NCBI GenBank assembly: GCA_031769625.1
Contig: JAUIMM010002321.1
Span: forward strand, 1 to 64,000
Length of the DNA: 64,000 bases
From: Taudactylus pleione
Taxonomy: Eukaryota > Chordata > Amphibia > Anura > Myobatrachidae
Direction of reading: 5' to 3'
In this document: in pieces, positions 27,101-41,809 of the stretch
Layout: every line of letters begins with the position of its first letter
How positions within the stretch are numbered: the stretch's first letter is position 1
Notes under the pieces: model-generated
Told to the model about the DNA's origin: nothing
What the model saw: the letters and a program-made list of their open reading frames with translations, nothing else
The model's database searches: none
Translations under genes and position numbers: made by a program

Positions 27101-30100
27101 AAAACACCCAAGCACCACTCAAACAACACACAAAAGCACCACTCAATCAACACACAAAAGCACCATTCCAAAAACACACAAGCACCACTCAAACAATACA
27201 CAAAAGCACCACTCAAACAACGCACACAAACACCACTCAAACAACACACAAAAGCACCACTCCAAAAACACACAAGCACCACTCAAACAACACACAAAAG
27301 CACCACTCAAACAACACAAAAAAGGACCACTCCAAAAACACACAAAAGCACCACTCCAAAAACACACAAGCACCACTCAAACAACACACAAAAGCACCAC
27401 TCCTAAAACACACAAGCACCACTCAGAGAACACACAAAAGCACCACTCAAACAACACACAAAAGCACCATTCCAAAAACACACAAGCACCACTCAAACAA
27501 CACACAAAATCACCACTCAAACAACACACACAAACACCACTCAAACAACACACAAAAGCACCACTCCAAAAACAGACAAGCACCACTCAAAAAACACACA
27601 AAAGCACCACTCAAACAACACACACAAGCACCACTCAAAAGCACAACTCCAAAAACACACAAGCACCACTCAAACAACACACAAAAGCACCACTAAAGCA
27701 ACACACACTAGCACCACTCAAACAACACACAAATCCACCACTCAAACAGCACACAAAAGCACCACTCCAAAAACAGACAAGCACCACTCATACAACACAC
27801 AAAAGCACCACTCAGACAACACACACAAGCACCACTCAAACAACACACACAAACACCAATCAAACAACACAAAAAAGCAACACTCAAACAACACACACAA
27901 ACGCCACTCCAAAAACACACAAGCACCACTCAAACAACACACAAAAGCACCACTCAAACAACACACACAAACACCACTCAAACAACACACAAAAGCACCA
28001 CTCAACCAACACACAAAAGCACCACTCCAAAAACACACAAGCACCACTCAAACAACACACAAAAGCACAACTTAAACAACACACAAAAGCACCATTCCAA
28101 AAACACACAAGAACCACTCAAACAACACACAAAAGCTCCACTCAAACAACACACACAAACACCACTCAAACAACACCCAAAAGCACCACTCAAACAACAC
28201 ACAAAAGCACCACTCAAACAACACACACAAACACCACTCAAACAACACACAAAAGCACCACTCCAAAAACACACAAGCACCACTCAAACAACACACAAAA
28301 GCACCACTCAAACAACACGCAAAAGCACCACTCCAAAAACACACAAGCACCACTCAAACACATTCAAAAGCACCACTCAAACAACACACACAAACACCAC
28401 TTAAACAACACAAACAACACACAAAAGCACCACTCCAAAAACACACAAGCACCACTCAGACAACACACAAAAGCACCACTCAAACAACACACAAAAGCAC
28501 AACTCAAACAACACACACAAGCACCACTCAAACAACACACACAAACACCACTCAAACAACACACAAAAACACCACTCAAACAACACACAAAAGAACCACT
28601 CAAACAACACACAAAAGCACCACTCAAACAACACACAAGCACCACTCAAACAACACACAAAAGCACCTCTCAAACAACACACAAAAGCACCACTCCAAAA
28701 ACACACAAGCACCACTCAATCAACACACAAATGCACCATTCCAAAAACACACAAGCACCACTCAAACAATACACAAAGCACCACTCAAACAACGCACACA
28801 AACACCACTCAAACAACACACAAAAGCACCACTCCAAAAACACACAAGCACCACTCAAACAACACACACAAGCACCACTCAAATAACACACACAAACACC
28901 AATCAAACAACACACAAAAGCACCACTCAAACAACACACACAAACGCCACTCCAAAAACACACAAGCACCACTCAAACAACACAAAAGCACCACTCAAAC
29001 AACACACACAAACACCACTCAAACAACACACAAAAGCACCACTCAACCAACACACAAAAGCACCACTCCAAAAACACACAAGCACCACTCAAACAACACA
29101 CAAAAGCACCACTTAAACAAAACACAAAAGCACCATTCCAAAAACACACAAGAACCACTCAAAAAACACACAAAAGCACCACTCAACCAACACACAAAAG
29201 CACCACTCCAAAAACACACAAGCACCACTCAAACAACACACAAAAGCACCACTTAAACAAAACACAAAAGCACCATTCCAAAAACACACAAGAACCACTC
29301 AAAAAACACACAAAAGCTCCACTCAATCAACACACACAAACACCACTCAAACAACACACAAAAGCACCACTCAAACAACACACAAAAGCACCACTCAAAC
29401 AACACACACAAGCACCACTCAAACAACACACAAAAGCTCCACTCAAACAACACACAAAAGAACCATTCCAAAAACCCACAAGCACCACTCAAACAACACA
29501 CAAAAGCACCACTCAAACAACACACACAAACACCACTCAAACAACACACAAAAGCACCACTCCAAAAACACACAAAAGCACCACTCCTAAATCACACAAG
29601 CACAACTCGGACAACACACAAAAGCACCACTCAAACAACACACAAAAGCACAACTCAAACAACACACACAAGCACCACTCAAACAACACACACAAACACC
29701 ACTCAAACAACACACAAAAGCACCACTCAAACAACACACAAAAGAACCACTCAAACAACACACAAAAGCACCACTCCAAAAACACTCAAAAGCACCACTC
29801 CAAAAACACACAAGCACCACTCAAACAACACACAAAAGCTCCACTCAAACAACATACACAAACACCACTCAAACAACACACAAAAGCACCTCTCAAACAA
29901 CACACAAAAGCACCACTACAAAAACACACAAGCACCACTCAATCAACACACAAAAGCACCATTCCAAAAACACACAAGCACCACTCAAACAACACACAAA
30001 AGCACCACTCAAACAACGCACACAAACACCACTCAAACAACACACAAAAGCACCACTCCAAAAACACACATGCACCACTCAAACAACACACACAAGCACC

Positions 30101-30798
30101 ACTCAAACAACACACACAAACACCAATCAAACAACACACAAAAGCACCACTCAAACAACACACACAAACGCCACTCCAAAAACACACAAGCACCACTCAA
30201 ACAACACACAAAAGCACCAGTCAAACAACACACACAAACACCACTCAAACAACACACAAAAGCACCACTCAACCAACACACAAAAGCACCACTCCAAAAA
30301 CACACAAGCACCACTCAAACAACACACAAAAGCACCACTTAAACAACACACAAAAGCACCATTCCAAAAACACACAAGAACCACTCAAACAACACACAAA
30401 AGCTCCACTCAAACAACACACACAAACACCACTCAAACAACACACAAAAGCACCACTCAAACAACACACAAAAGCACCACTCAAACAACACACACAAGCA
30501 CCACTCAAACAACACACAATAGCACCACTCAAACAACACACAAAAGAACCATTCCAAAAACACACAAGCACCACTCAAACAACACACAAAAGCACCACTC
30601 AAACAACACACACAAACACCACTCAAACAACACACAAAAGCACCACTCCAAAAACACACTAGCACCACTCAAACAACACACAAAAGCACCACTCAAACAA
30701 CACGCAAAACTACCACTCCAAAAACACACAAGCACCACTCAAACACACAAAAGCACCACTCAAACAACACACACAAACACCACTTAAACAACACACAA

Positions 30799-33700
30799 AT
30801 GCACCACTCAAACACCACACCAAACCACCACTCCAAAAACACACAAGCACCACTCAGACAACACACAAAAGCACCACTCAAACAACACACAAAAGCACAA
30901 CTCAAACAACACACACAAGCACCACTTAAACAACACACACAAACACCACTCAAACAACACACAAAAGCACCACTCAAACAACACACAAAAGAACCACTCA
31001 AACAACACACAAAAGCACCACTCCAAAAACACACAAAAGCACCACTCCAAAAACACACAAGCACCACTCAAACAACACACAAAAGCTCCACTCAAACAAC
31101 ATACACAAACACCACTCAAACAACACACAAAAGCACCACTCCAAAAACACACAAGTACCACTCAAACAATACACAAAAGCACCACTCAAATAAAGCACAC
31201 AAACACCACTCAAACAACACACAAAAGCACCACTCCAAAAACACACAAGCACAACTCAAACAACACACAAAAGCACCACTCCAACAACACACAAAAGCAC
31301 CACGCCAAAAACACACAAGCACCACTCAAACAACACACAAAAGCACCACTCCTAAAACACACAAGCACCACTCAGAGAACACACAAAAGCACCACTCAAA
31401 CAACACACACAAACACCACTCAAACAACACACAAAAGCACCACTCCAAAAACAGACAAGCACCACTCAAACAACACACAAAAGCACCACTCAAACAACAC
31501 ACAAAAGCACCACTCCAAAAACACACAAGCACCACTCAATCAACACACAAATGCACCATTCCAAAAACACACAAGCACCACTCAAACAATACACAAAGCA
31601 CCACTCAAACAACGCACACAAACACCACTCAAACAACACACAAAAGCACCACTCCAAAAACACACAAGCACCACTCAAACAACACACACAAGCACCACTC
31701 AAACAACACACACAAACACCAATCAAACAACACACAAAAGCACCACTCAAACAACACACACAAACGCCACTCCAAAAACACACAAGCACCACTCAAACAA
31801 CACAAAAGCACCACTCAAACAACACACACAAACACCACTCAAACAACACACAAAAGCACCACTCAACCAACACACAAAAGCACCACTCCAAAAACACACA
31901 AGCACCACTCAAACAACACACAAAAGCACCACTTAAACAAAACACAAAAGCACCATTCCAAAAACACACAAGAACCACTCAAAAAACACACAAAAGCTCC
32001 ACTCAAACAACACACACAAACACCACTCAAACAACACACAAAAGCACCACTCAAACAACACACAAAAGCACCACTCAAACAACACACACAAGCACCACTC
32101 AAACAACACACAAAAGCTCCACTCAAACAACACACAAAAGAACCATTCCAAAAACCCACAAGCACCACTCAAACAACACACAAAAGCACCACTCAAACAA
32201 CACACACAAACACCACTCAAACAACACACAAAAGCACCACTCCAGAAACACACAAAAGCACCACTCCTAAATCACACAAGCACAACTCAGACAACACACA
32301 AAAGCACCACTCAAACAACACACAAAAGCACAACTCAAACAACACACACAAGCACCACTCAAACAACACACACAAACACCACTCAAACAACACACAAAAG
32401 CACCACTCAAACAACACACAAAAGAACCACTCAAACAACACACAAAAGCACCACTCCAAAAACACTCAAAAGCACCACTCCAAAAACACACAAGCACCAC
32501 TCAAACAACACACAAAAGCTCCACTCAAACAACATACACAAACACCACTCAAACAACACACAAAAGCACCTCTCAAACAACACACAAAAGCACCACCACA
32601 AAAACACACAAGCACCACTCAATCAACACACAAAAGCACCATTCCAAAAACACACAAGCACCACTCAAACAACACACAAAAGCACCACTCAAACAACGCA
32701 CACAAACACCACTCAAACAACACACAAAAGCACCACTCCAAAAACACACAAGCACCACTCAAACAACACACACAAGCACCACTCAAACAACACACACAAA
32801 CACCAATCAAACAACACACAAAAGCACCACTCAAACAACACACACAAACACCACTCAAACAACACACAAAAGCACCACTCCAGAAACACACAAAAGCACC
32901 ACTCCTAAATCACACAAGCACAACTCAGACAACACACAAAAGCACCACTCAAACAACACACAAAAGCACAACTCAAACAACACACACAAGCACCACTCAA
33001 ACAACACACACAAACACCACTCAAACAACACACAAAAGCACCACTCAAACAACACACAAAAGAACCACTCAAACAACACACAAAAGCACCACTCCAAAAA
33101 CACTCAAAAGCACCACTCCAAAAACACACAAGCACCACTCAAACAACACACAAAAGCTCCACTCAAACAACATACACAAACACCACTCAAACAACACACA
33201 AAAGCACCTCTCAAACAACACACAAAAGCACCACTACAAAAACACACAAGCACCACTCAATCAACACACAAAAGCACCATTCCAAAAACACACAAGCACC
33301 ACTCAAACAACACACAAAAGCACCACTCAAACAACGCACACAAACACCACTCAAACAACACACAAAAGCACCACTCAACCAACACACAAAAGCACCACTC
33401 CAAAAACACACAAGCACCACTCAAACAACACACAAAAGCACCACTCAAACAACACACACAAACGCCACTCCAAAAACACACAAGCACCACTCAAACAACA
33501 CACAAAAGCACCAGTCAAACAACACACACAAACACCACTCAAACAACACACAAAAGCACCACTCAACCAACACACAAAAGCACCACTCCAAAAACACACA
33601 AGCACCACTCAAACAACACACACAAACACCACTCAAACAACACACAAAAGCACCACTCAACCAACACACAAAAGCACCACTCCAAAAACACACAAGCACC

Positions 33701-35136
33701 ACTCAAACAACACACAAAAGCACCACTTAAACAAAACACAAAAGCACCATTCCAAAAACACACAAGAACCACTCAAAAAACACACAAAAGCTCCACTCAA
33801 ACAACACACACAAACACCACTCAAACAACACACAAAAGCACCACTCAAACAACACACAAAAGCACCACTCAAACAACACACACAAGCACCACTCAAACAA
33901 CACACAAAAGCTCCACTCAAACAACACACAAAAGAACCATTCCAAAAACCCACAAGCACCACTCAAACAACACACAAAAGCACCACTCAAACAACACACA
34001 CAAACACCACTCAAACAACACACAAAAGCACCACTCCAGAAACACACAAAAGCACCACTCCTAAATCACACAAGCACAACTCAGACAACACACAAAAGCA
34101 CCACTCAAACAACACACAAAAGCACAACTCAAACAACACACACAAGCACCACTCAAACAACACACACAAACACCACTCAAACAACACACAAAAGCACCAC
34201 TCAAACAACACACAAAAGAACCACTCAAACAACACACAAAAGCACCACTCCAAAAACACTCAAAAGCACCACTCCAAAAACACACAAGCACCACTCAAAC
34301 AACACACAAAAGCTCCACTCAAACAACATACACAAACACCACTCAAACAACACACAAAAGCACCTCTCAAACAACACACAAAAGCACCACTACAAAAACA
34401 CACAAGCACCACTCAATCAACACACAAAAGCACCATTCCAAAAACACACAAGCACCACTCAAACAACACACAAAAGCACCACTCAAACAACGCACACAAA
34501 CACCACTCAAACAACACACAAAAGCACCACTCCAAAAACACACAAGCACCACTCAAACAACACACACAAGCACCACTCAAACAACACACACAAACACCAA
34601 TCAAACAACACACAAAAGCACCACTCAAACAACACACACAAACGCCACTCCAAAAACACACAAGCACCACTCAAACAACACACAAAAGCACCAGTCAAAC
34701 AACACACACAAACACCACTCAAACAACACACAAAAGCACCACTCAACCAACACACAAAAGCACCACTCCAAAAACACACAAGCACCACTCAAACAACACA
34801 CAAAAGCACCACTTAAACAACACACAAAAGCACCATTCCAAAAACACACAAGAACCACTCAAACAACACACAAAAGCTCCACTCAAACAACACACACAAA
34901 CACCACTCAAACAACACACAAAAGCACCACTCAAACAAGACACAAAAGCACCACTCAAACAACACACACAAGCACCACTCAAACAACACACAATAGCACC
35001 ACTCAAACAACACACAAAAGAACCATTCCAAAAACACACAAGCACCACTCAAACAACACACAAAAGCACCACTCAAACAACACACACAAACACCACTCAA
35101 ACAACACACAAAAGCACCACTCCAAAAACACACTAG
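30799..35136 (+). other. Second copy of the 1445-codon stop-free frame, not considered a gene
   Basis: Exact counterpart of the frame at 19789-24126, shifted 11010 bp by the segmental duplication. The only amino-acid difference noticed is Leu to Pro (APLQKH to APPQKH), caused by C at 32597 instead of T at 21587. Preservation of the frame reflects the recency of the duplication rather than selection. Confidence 0.6.
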
Positions 35137-37740
35137 CACCACTCAAACAACACACAAAAGCACCACTCAAACAACACGCAAAACTACCACTCCAAAAACA
35201 CACAAGCACCACTCAAACACACAAAAGCACCACTCAAACAACACACACAAACACCACTTAAACAACACACAAATGCACCACTCAAACACCACACCAAACC
35301 ACCACTCCAAAAACACACAAGCACCACTCAGACAACACACAAAAGCACCACTCAAACAACACACAAAAGCACAACTCAAACAACACACACAAGCACCACT
35401 TAAACAACACACACAAACACCACTCAAACAACACACAAAAGCACCACTCAAACAACACACAAAAGAACCACTCAAACAACACACAAAAGCACCACTCCAA
35501 AAACACACAAAAGCACCACTCCAAAAACACACAAGCACCACTCAAACAACACACAAAAGCTCCACTCAAACAACATACACAAACACCACTCAAACAACAC
35601 ACAAAAGCACCACTCCAAAAACACACAAGTACCACTCAAACAATACACAAAAGCACCACTCAAATAAAGCACACAAACACCACTCAAACAACACACAAAA
35701 GCACCACTCCAAAAACACACAAGCACAACTCAAACAACACACAAAAGCACCACTCCAACAACACACAAAAGCACCAGACCAAAAACACACAAGCACCACT
35801 CAAACAACACACAAAAGCACCACTCCTAAAACACACAAGCACCACTCAGAGAACACACAAAAGCACCACTCAAACAACACACACAAACACCACTCAAACA
35901 ACACACAAAAGCACCACTCCAAAAACAGACAAGCACCACTCAAACAACACACAAAAGCACCACTCAAACAACACACACAAGCACCACTCAAACAACACAC
36001 ACAAACACCACTCAAACAACACACAAAAGCACCACTGAAACAACACACACAAACACCACTCAAACAACACACAAAAGCACCACTCAAACAACACACAAAA
36101 GCACCACTCCAAAAACACACAAAAGCACCACTCCAAAAACACACAAGCACCACTCAAACAACACACAAAAGCACCACTCAAACAACACACACAAACACCA
36201 CTCAAACAACACACAAAAGCACAACTCAAACAACACACAAAAGCACCACTCAAACAACACACAAAAGCACCACTACAAAAACACACAAGCACCACTCAAA
36301 CAACACACAAAAGCACAACTCAAACAACACACACAAACACCACTCAAACAACACACAAAAGCACCACTCCAAAAATACACAAAAGCACCACTCCAAAAAC
36401 ACACAAGCACCACTCAAACAACACACAAAAGCTACACTCAAACAACACACACAAACACCACTCAAACAACACACAAAAGCACCACTCAAACAACACACAA
36501 AAGCACCACTCCAAAAACACACAAGCACAACTCAAACAACACACAAATGCACCACACAAACAACACACAAAAGCACCATTCCAATAACACACTTGCACCA
36601 CTCAACAACACACAAAAGCACCACTCAAACAACACACACAAACACCTCTCAAACAACACACAAAAGCACCACTCCAAAAACACACAAGCACCACTCAAAC
36701 AACACACAAAAGCACCACTCAAACAACACACAAGCACCACTCAAACAACACACAAAAGCACCACTCAAACAACACACACAAACAACACTCAAACAACACA
36801 CAAAAGCACCAATCAAACAACACACAAAAGCACCACTCCAAAAACACACAAGCAGCACTCAAACAACACACAAAAGCACCACTCAAACAACACACAAAAT
36901 CACCATTACAAAAACACACAAGCACCAGTCAAACAACACACAAAAGCTCCACTCAAACAACACACAATAACACCACTCAAACAACACACAAAAGCACCAC
37001 TCCAAAAACACACAAGCACCACTCAGAGAACACACAAAAGTTCCATTCCAAAAACACACAAGCACCACTCAAACAACACACAAAATTTCCATTCCAAAAA
37101 CACACAAGCACCACTCAAACAACACAAAAAAATACCATTCCAAAAACACACAAGCACCACTCAAACAACACACAAAAGCACCACTCAAACAACACACACA
37201 AACACCACTCAAACAACACACAAAAGCACAACTCAAACAACACACACAAACACCACTCAAACAACACACAAAAGCACCACTCCAAAAACACACAAGCACC
37301 ACTCAAACAACACACAAAAGCACCACTCAAACAACACACACAAACACCACTTAAACAACACACAAAAGCACCACTCAAACAACACACACAAACACCACTC
37401 AAACAACACACAAAAGCACCACTCAACCAACACACAAAAGCACCACTCCAAAAACACACAAGCACCACTCAAACAACACACAAAAGCACCACTTAAACAA
37501 AACACAAAAGCACCATTCCAAAAACACACAAGAACCACTCAAAAAACACACAAAAGCTCCACTCAAACAACACACACAAACACCACTCAAACAACACACA
37601 AAAGCACCACTCAAACAACACACAAAAGCACCACTCAAACAACACACACAAGCACCACTCAAACAACACACAAAAGCTCCACTCAAACAACACACAAAAG
37701 AACCATTCCAAAAACCCACAAGCACCACTCAAACAACACA
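32819..37740 (+). repeat. 4922 bp block, copy 1
   Basis: The monomer order from 32819 recurs from 37741 at offset 4922 up to about 41815. After the 3014 bp insertion-like duplication it continues at offset 7936 to about 45305. Shared markers include CAAATAAAGC, CACCACACAAAC, CAATAACACACTTGC, CAAAAATACAC and GCTACACTC. One informative difference is CAGACC near 35776 here against CACGCC near 40698. Confidence 0.85.
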
Positions 37741-38795
37741 CAAAAGCACCACTCAAACAACACACACAAACACCACTCAAACAACACACAAAAGCACCAC
37801 TCCAAAAACACACAAAAGCACCACTCCTAAATCACACAAGCACAACTCAGACAACACACAAAAGCACCACTCAAACAACACACAAAAGCACAACTCAAAC
37901 AACACACACAAGCACCACTCAAACAACACACACAAACACCACTCAAACAACACACAAAAGCACCACTCAAACAACACACAAAAGAACCACTCAAACAACA
38001 CACAAAAGCACCACTCCAAAAACACTCAAAAGCACCACTCCAAAAACACACAAGCACCACTCAAACAACACACAAAAGCTCCACTCAAACAACATACACA
38101 AACACCACTCAAACAACACACAAAAGCACCTCTCAAACAACACACAAAAGCACCACTACAAAAACACACAAGCACCACTCAATCAACACACAAAAGCACC
38201 ATTCCAAAAACACACAAGCACCACTCAAACAACACACAAAAGCACCACTCAAACAACGCACACAAACACCACTCAAACAACACACAAAAGCACCACTCAA
38301 CCAACACACAAAAGCACCACTCCAAAAACACACAAGCACCACTCAAACAACACACAAAAGCACCACTCAAACAACACACACAAACGCCACTCCAAAAACA
38401 CACAAGCACCACTCAAACAACACACAAAAGCACCAGTCAAACAACACACACAAACACCACTCAAACAACACACAAAAGCACCACTCAACCAACACACAAA
38501 AGCACCACTCCAAAAACACACAAGCACCACTCAAACAACACACACAAACACCACTCAAACAACACACAAAAGCACCACTCAACCAACACACAAAAGCACC
38601 ACTCCAAAAACACACAAGCACCACTCAAACAACACACAAAAGCACCACTTAAACAAAACACAAAAGCACCATTCCAAAAACACACAAGAACCACTCAAAA
38701 AACACACAAAAGCTCCACTCAAACAACACACACAAACACCACTCAAACAACACACAAAAGCACCACTCAAACAACACACAAAAGCACCACTCAAA

Positions 38796-41700
38796 CAACA
38801 CACACAAGCACCACTCAAACAACACACAAAAGCTCCACTCAAACAACACACAAAAGAACCATTCCAAAAACCCACAAGCACCACTCAAACAACACACAAA
38901 AGCACCACTCAAACAACACACACAAACACCACTCAAACAACACACAAAAGCACCACTCCAGAAACACACAAAAGCACCACTCCTAAATCACACAAGCACA
39001 ACTCAGACAACACACAAAAGCACCACTCAAACAACACACAAAAGCACAACTCAAACAACACACACAAGCACCACTCAAACAACACACACAAACACCACTC
39101 AAACAACACACAAAAGCACCACTCAAACAACACACAAAAGAACCACTCAAACAACACACAAAAGCACCACTCCAAAAACACTCAAAAGCACCACTCCAAA
39201 AACACACAAGCACCAATCAAACAACACACAAAAGCTCCACTCAAACAACATACACAAACACCACTCAAACAACACACAAAAGCACCTCTCAAACAACACA
39301 CAAAAGCACCACTACAAAAACACACAAGCACCACTCAATCAACACACAAAAGCACCATTCCAAAAACACACAAGCACCACTCAAACAACACACAAAAGCA
39401 CCACTCAAACAACGCACACAAACACCACTCAAACAACACACAAAAGCACCACTCCAAAAACACACAAGCACCACTCAAACAACACACACAAGCACCACTC
39501 AAACAACACACACAAACACCAATCAAACAACACACAAAAGCACCACTCAAACAACACACACAAACGCCACTCCAAAAACACACAAGCACCACTCAAACAA
39601 CACACAAAAGCTCCAGTCAAACAACACACACAAACACCACTCAAACAACACACAAAAGCACCACTCAACCAACACACAAAAGCACCACTCCAAAAACACA
39701 CAAGCACCACTCAAACAACACACAAAAGCACCACTTAAACAACACACAAAAGCACCATTCCAAAAACACACAAGAACCACTCAAACAACACACAAAAGCT
39801 CCACTCAAACAACACACACAAACACCACTCAAACAACACACAAAAGCACCACTCAAACAAGACACAAAAGCACCACTCAAACAACACACACAAGCACCAC
39901 TCAAACAACACACAATAGCACCACTCAAACAACACACAAAAGAACCATTCCAAAAACACACAAGCACCACTCAAACAACACACAAAAGCACCACTCAAAC
40001 AACACACACAAACACCACTCAAACAACACACAAAAGCACCACTCCAAAAACACACTAGCACCACTCAAACAACACACAAAAGCACCACTCAAACAACACG
40101 CAAAACTACCACTCCAAAAACACACAAGCACCACTCAAACACACAAAAGCACCACTCAAACAACACACACAAACACCACTTAAACAACACACAAATGCAC
40201 CACTCAAACACCACACCAAACCACCACTCCAAAAACACACAAGCACCACTCAGACAACACACAAAAGCACCACTCAAACAACACACAAAAGCACAACTCA
40301 AACAACACACACAAGCACCACTTAAACAACACACACAAACACCACTCAAACAACACACAAAAGCACCACTCAAACAACACACAAAAGAACCACTCAAACA
40401 ACACACAAAAGCACCACTCCAAAAACACACAAAAGCACCACTCCAAAAACACACAAGCACCACTCAAACAACACACAAAAGCTCCACTCAAACAACATAC
40501 ACAAACACCACTCAAACAACACACAAAAGCACCACTCCAAAAACACACAAGTACCACTCAAACAATACACAAAAGCACCACTCAAATAAAGCACACAAAC
40601 ACCACTCAAACAACACACAAAAGCACCACTCCAAAAACACACAAGCACAACTCAAACAACACACAAAAGCACCACTCCAACAACACACAAAAGCACCACG
40701 CCAAAAACACACAAGCACCACTCAAACAACACACAAAAGCACCACTCCTAAAACACACAAGCACCACTCAGAGAACACACAAAAGCACCACTCAAACAAC
40801 ACACACAAACACCACTCAAACAACACACAAAAGCACCACTCCAAAAACAGACAAGCACCACTCAAACAACACACAAAAGCACCACTCAAACAACACACAC
40901 AAGCACCACTCAAACAACACACACAAACACCACTCAAACAACACACAAAAGCACCACTGAAACAACACACACAAACACCACTCAAACAACACACAAAAGC
41001 ACCACTCAAACAACACACAAAAGCACCACTCCAAAAACACACAAAAGCACCACTCCAAAAACACACAAGCACCACTCAAACAACACACAAAAGCACCACT
41101 CAAACAACACACACAAACACCACTCAAACAACACACAAAAGCACAACTCAAACAACACACAAAAGCACCACTCAAACAACACACAAAAGCACCACTACAA
41201 AAACACACAAGCACCACTCAAACAACACACAAAAGCACAACTCAAACAACACACACAAACACCACTCAAACAACACACAAAAGCACCACTCCAAAAATAC
41301 ACAAAAGCACCACTCCAAAAACACACAAGCACCACTCAAACAACACACAAAAGCTACACTCAAACAACACACACAAACACCACTCAAACAACACACAAAA
41401 GCACCACTCAAACAACACACAAAAGCACCACTCCAAAAACACACAAGCACAACTCAAACAACACACAAATGCACCACACAAACAACACACAAAAGCACCA
41501 TTCCAATAACACACTTGCACCACTCAACAACACACAAAAGCACCACTCAAACAACACACACAAACACCTCTCAAACAACACACAAAAGCACCACTCCAAA
41601 AACACACAAGCACCACTCAAACAACACACAAAAGCACCACTCAAACAACACACAAGCACCACTCAAGCAACACACAAAAGCACCACTCAAACAACACACA

Positions 41701-41809
41701 CAAACAACACTCAAACAACACACAAAAGCACCAATCAAACAACACACAAAAGCACCACTCCAAAAACACACAAGCAGCACTCAAACAACACACAAAAGCA
41801 CCACTCAAA
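38796..41809 (+). repeat. 3014 bp tandem duplication, copy 1
   Basis: Monomer order and private variants are repeated from 41810. Translations agree except at a few places: CAAGCAAC near 41665, CTCCAGTC near 39610 and CACCAATC near 39213 are private to this copy, while CAAATGC near 43000 is private to the next. Its start and end both lie in ordinary type A to type C monomers, as expected for unequal exchange. Confidence 0.88.

Larger units (their letters stand above)
26737..37746 (+). repeat. About 11 kb tandem segmental duplication, copy 2 (11010 bp)
   Basis: Directly abuts copy 1. The offset is 10986 bp up to about 27590 and 11010 bp afterwards, the change being one 24 bp monomer. This copy has the two-unit form (CACTCAAAAAAC, then a type C unit) before the 13-mer at 27629. 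The same form is present at about 10640, so copy 1 is the one that lost a monomer. It ends near 37746, where sequence matching 32819 onwards begins. Confidence 0.9.
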
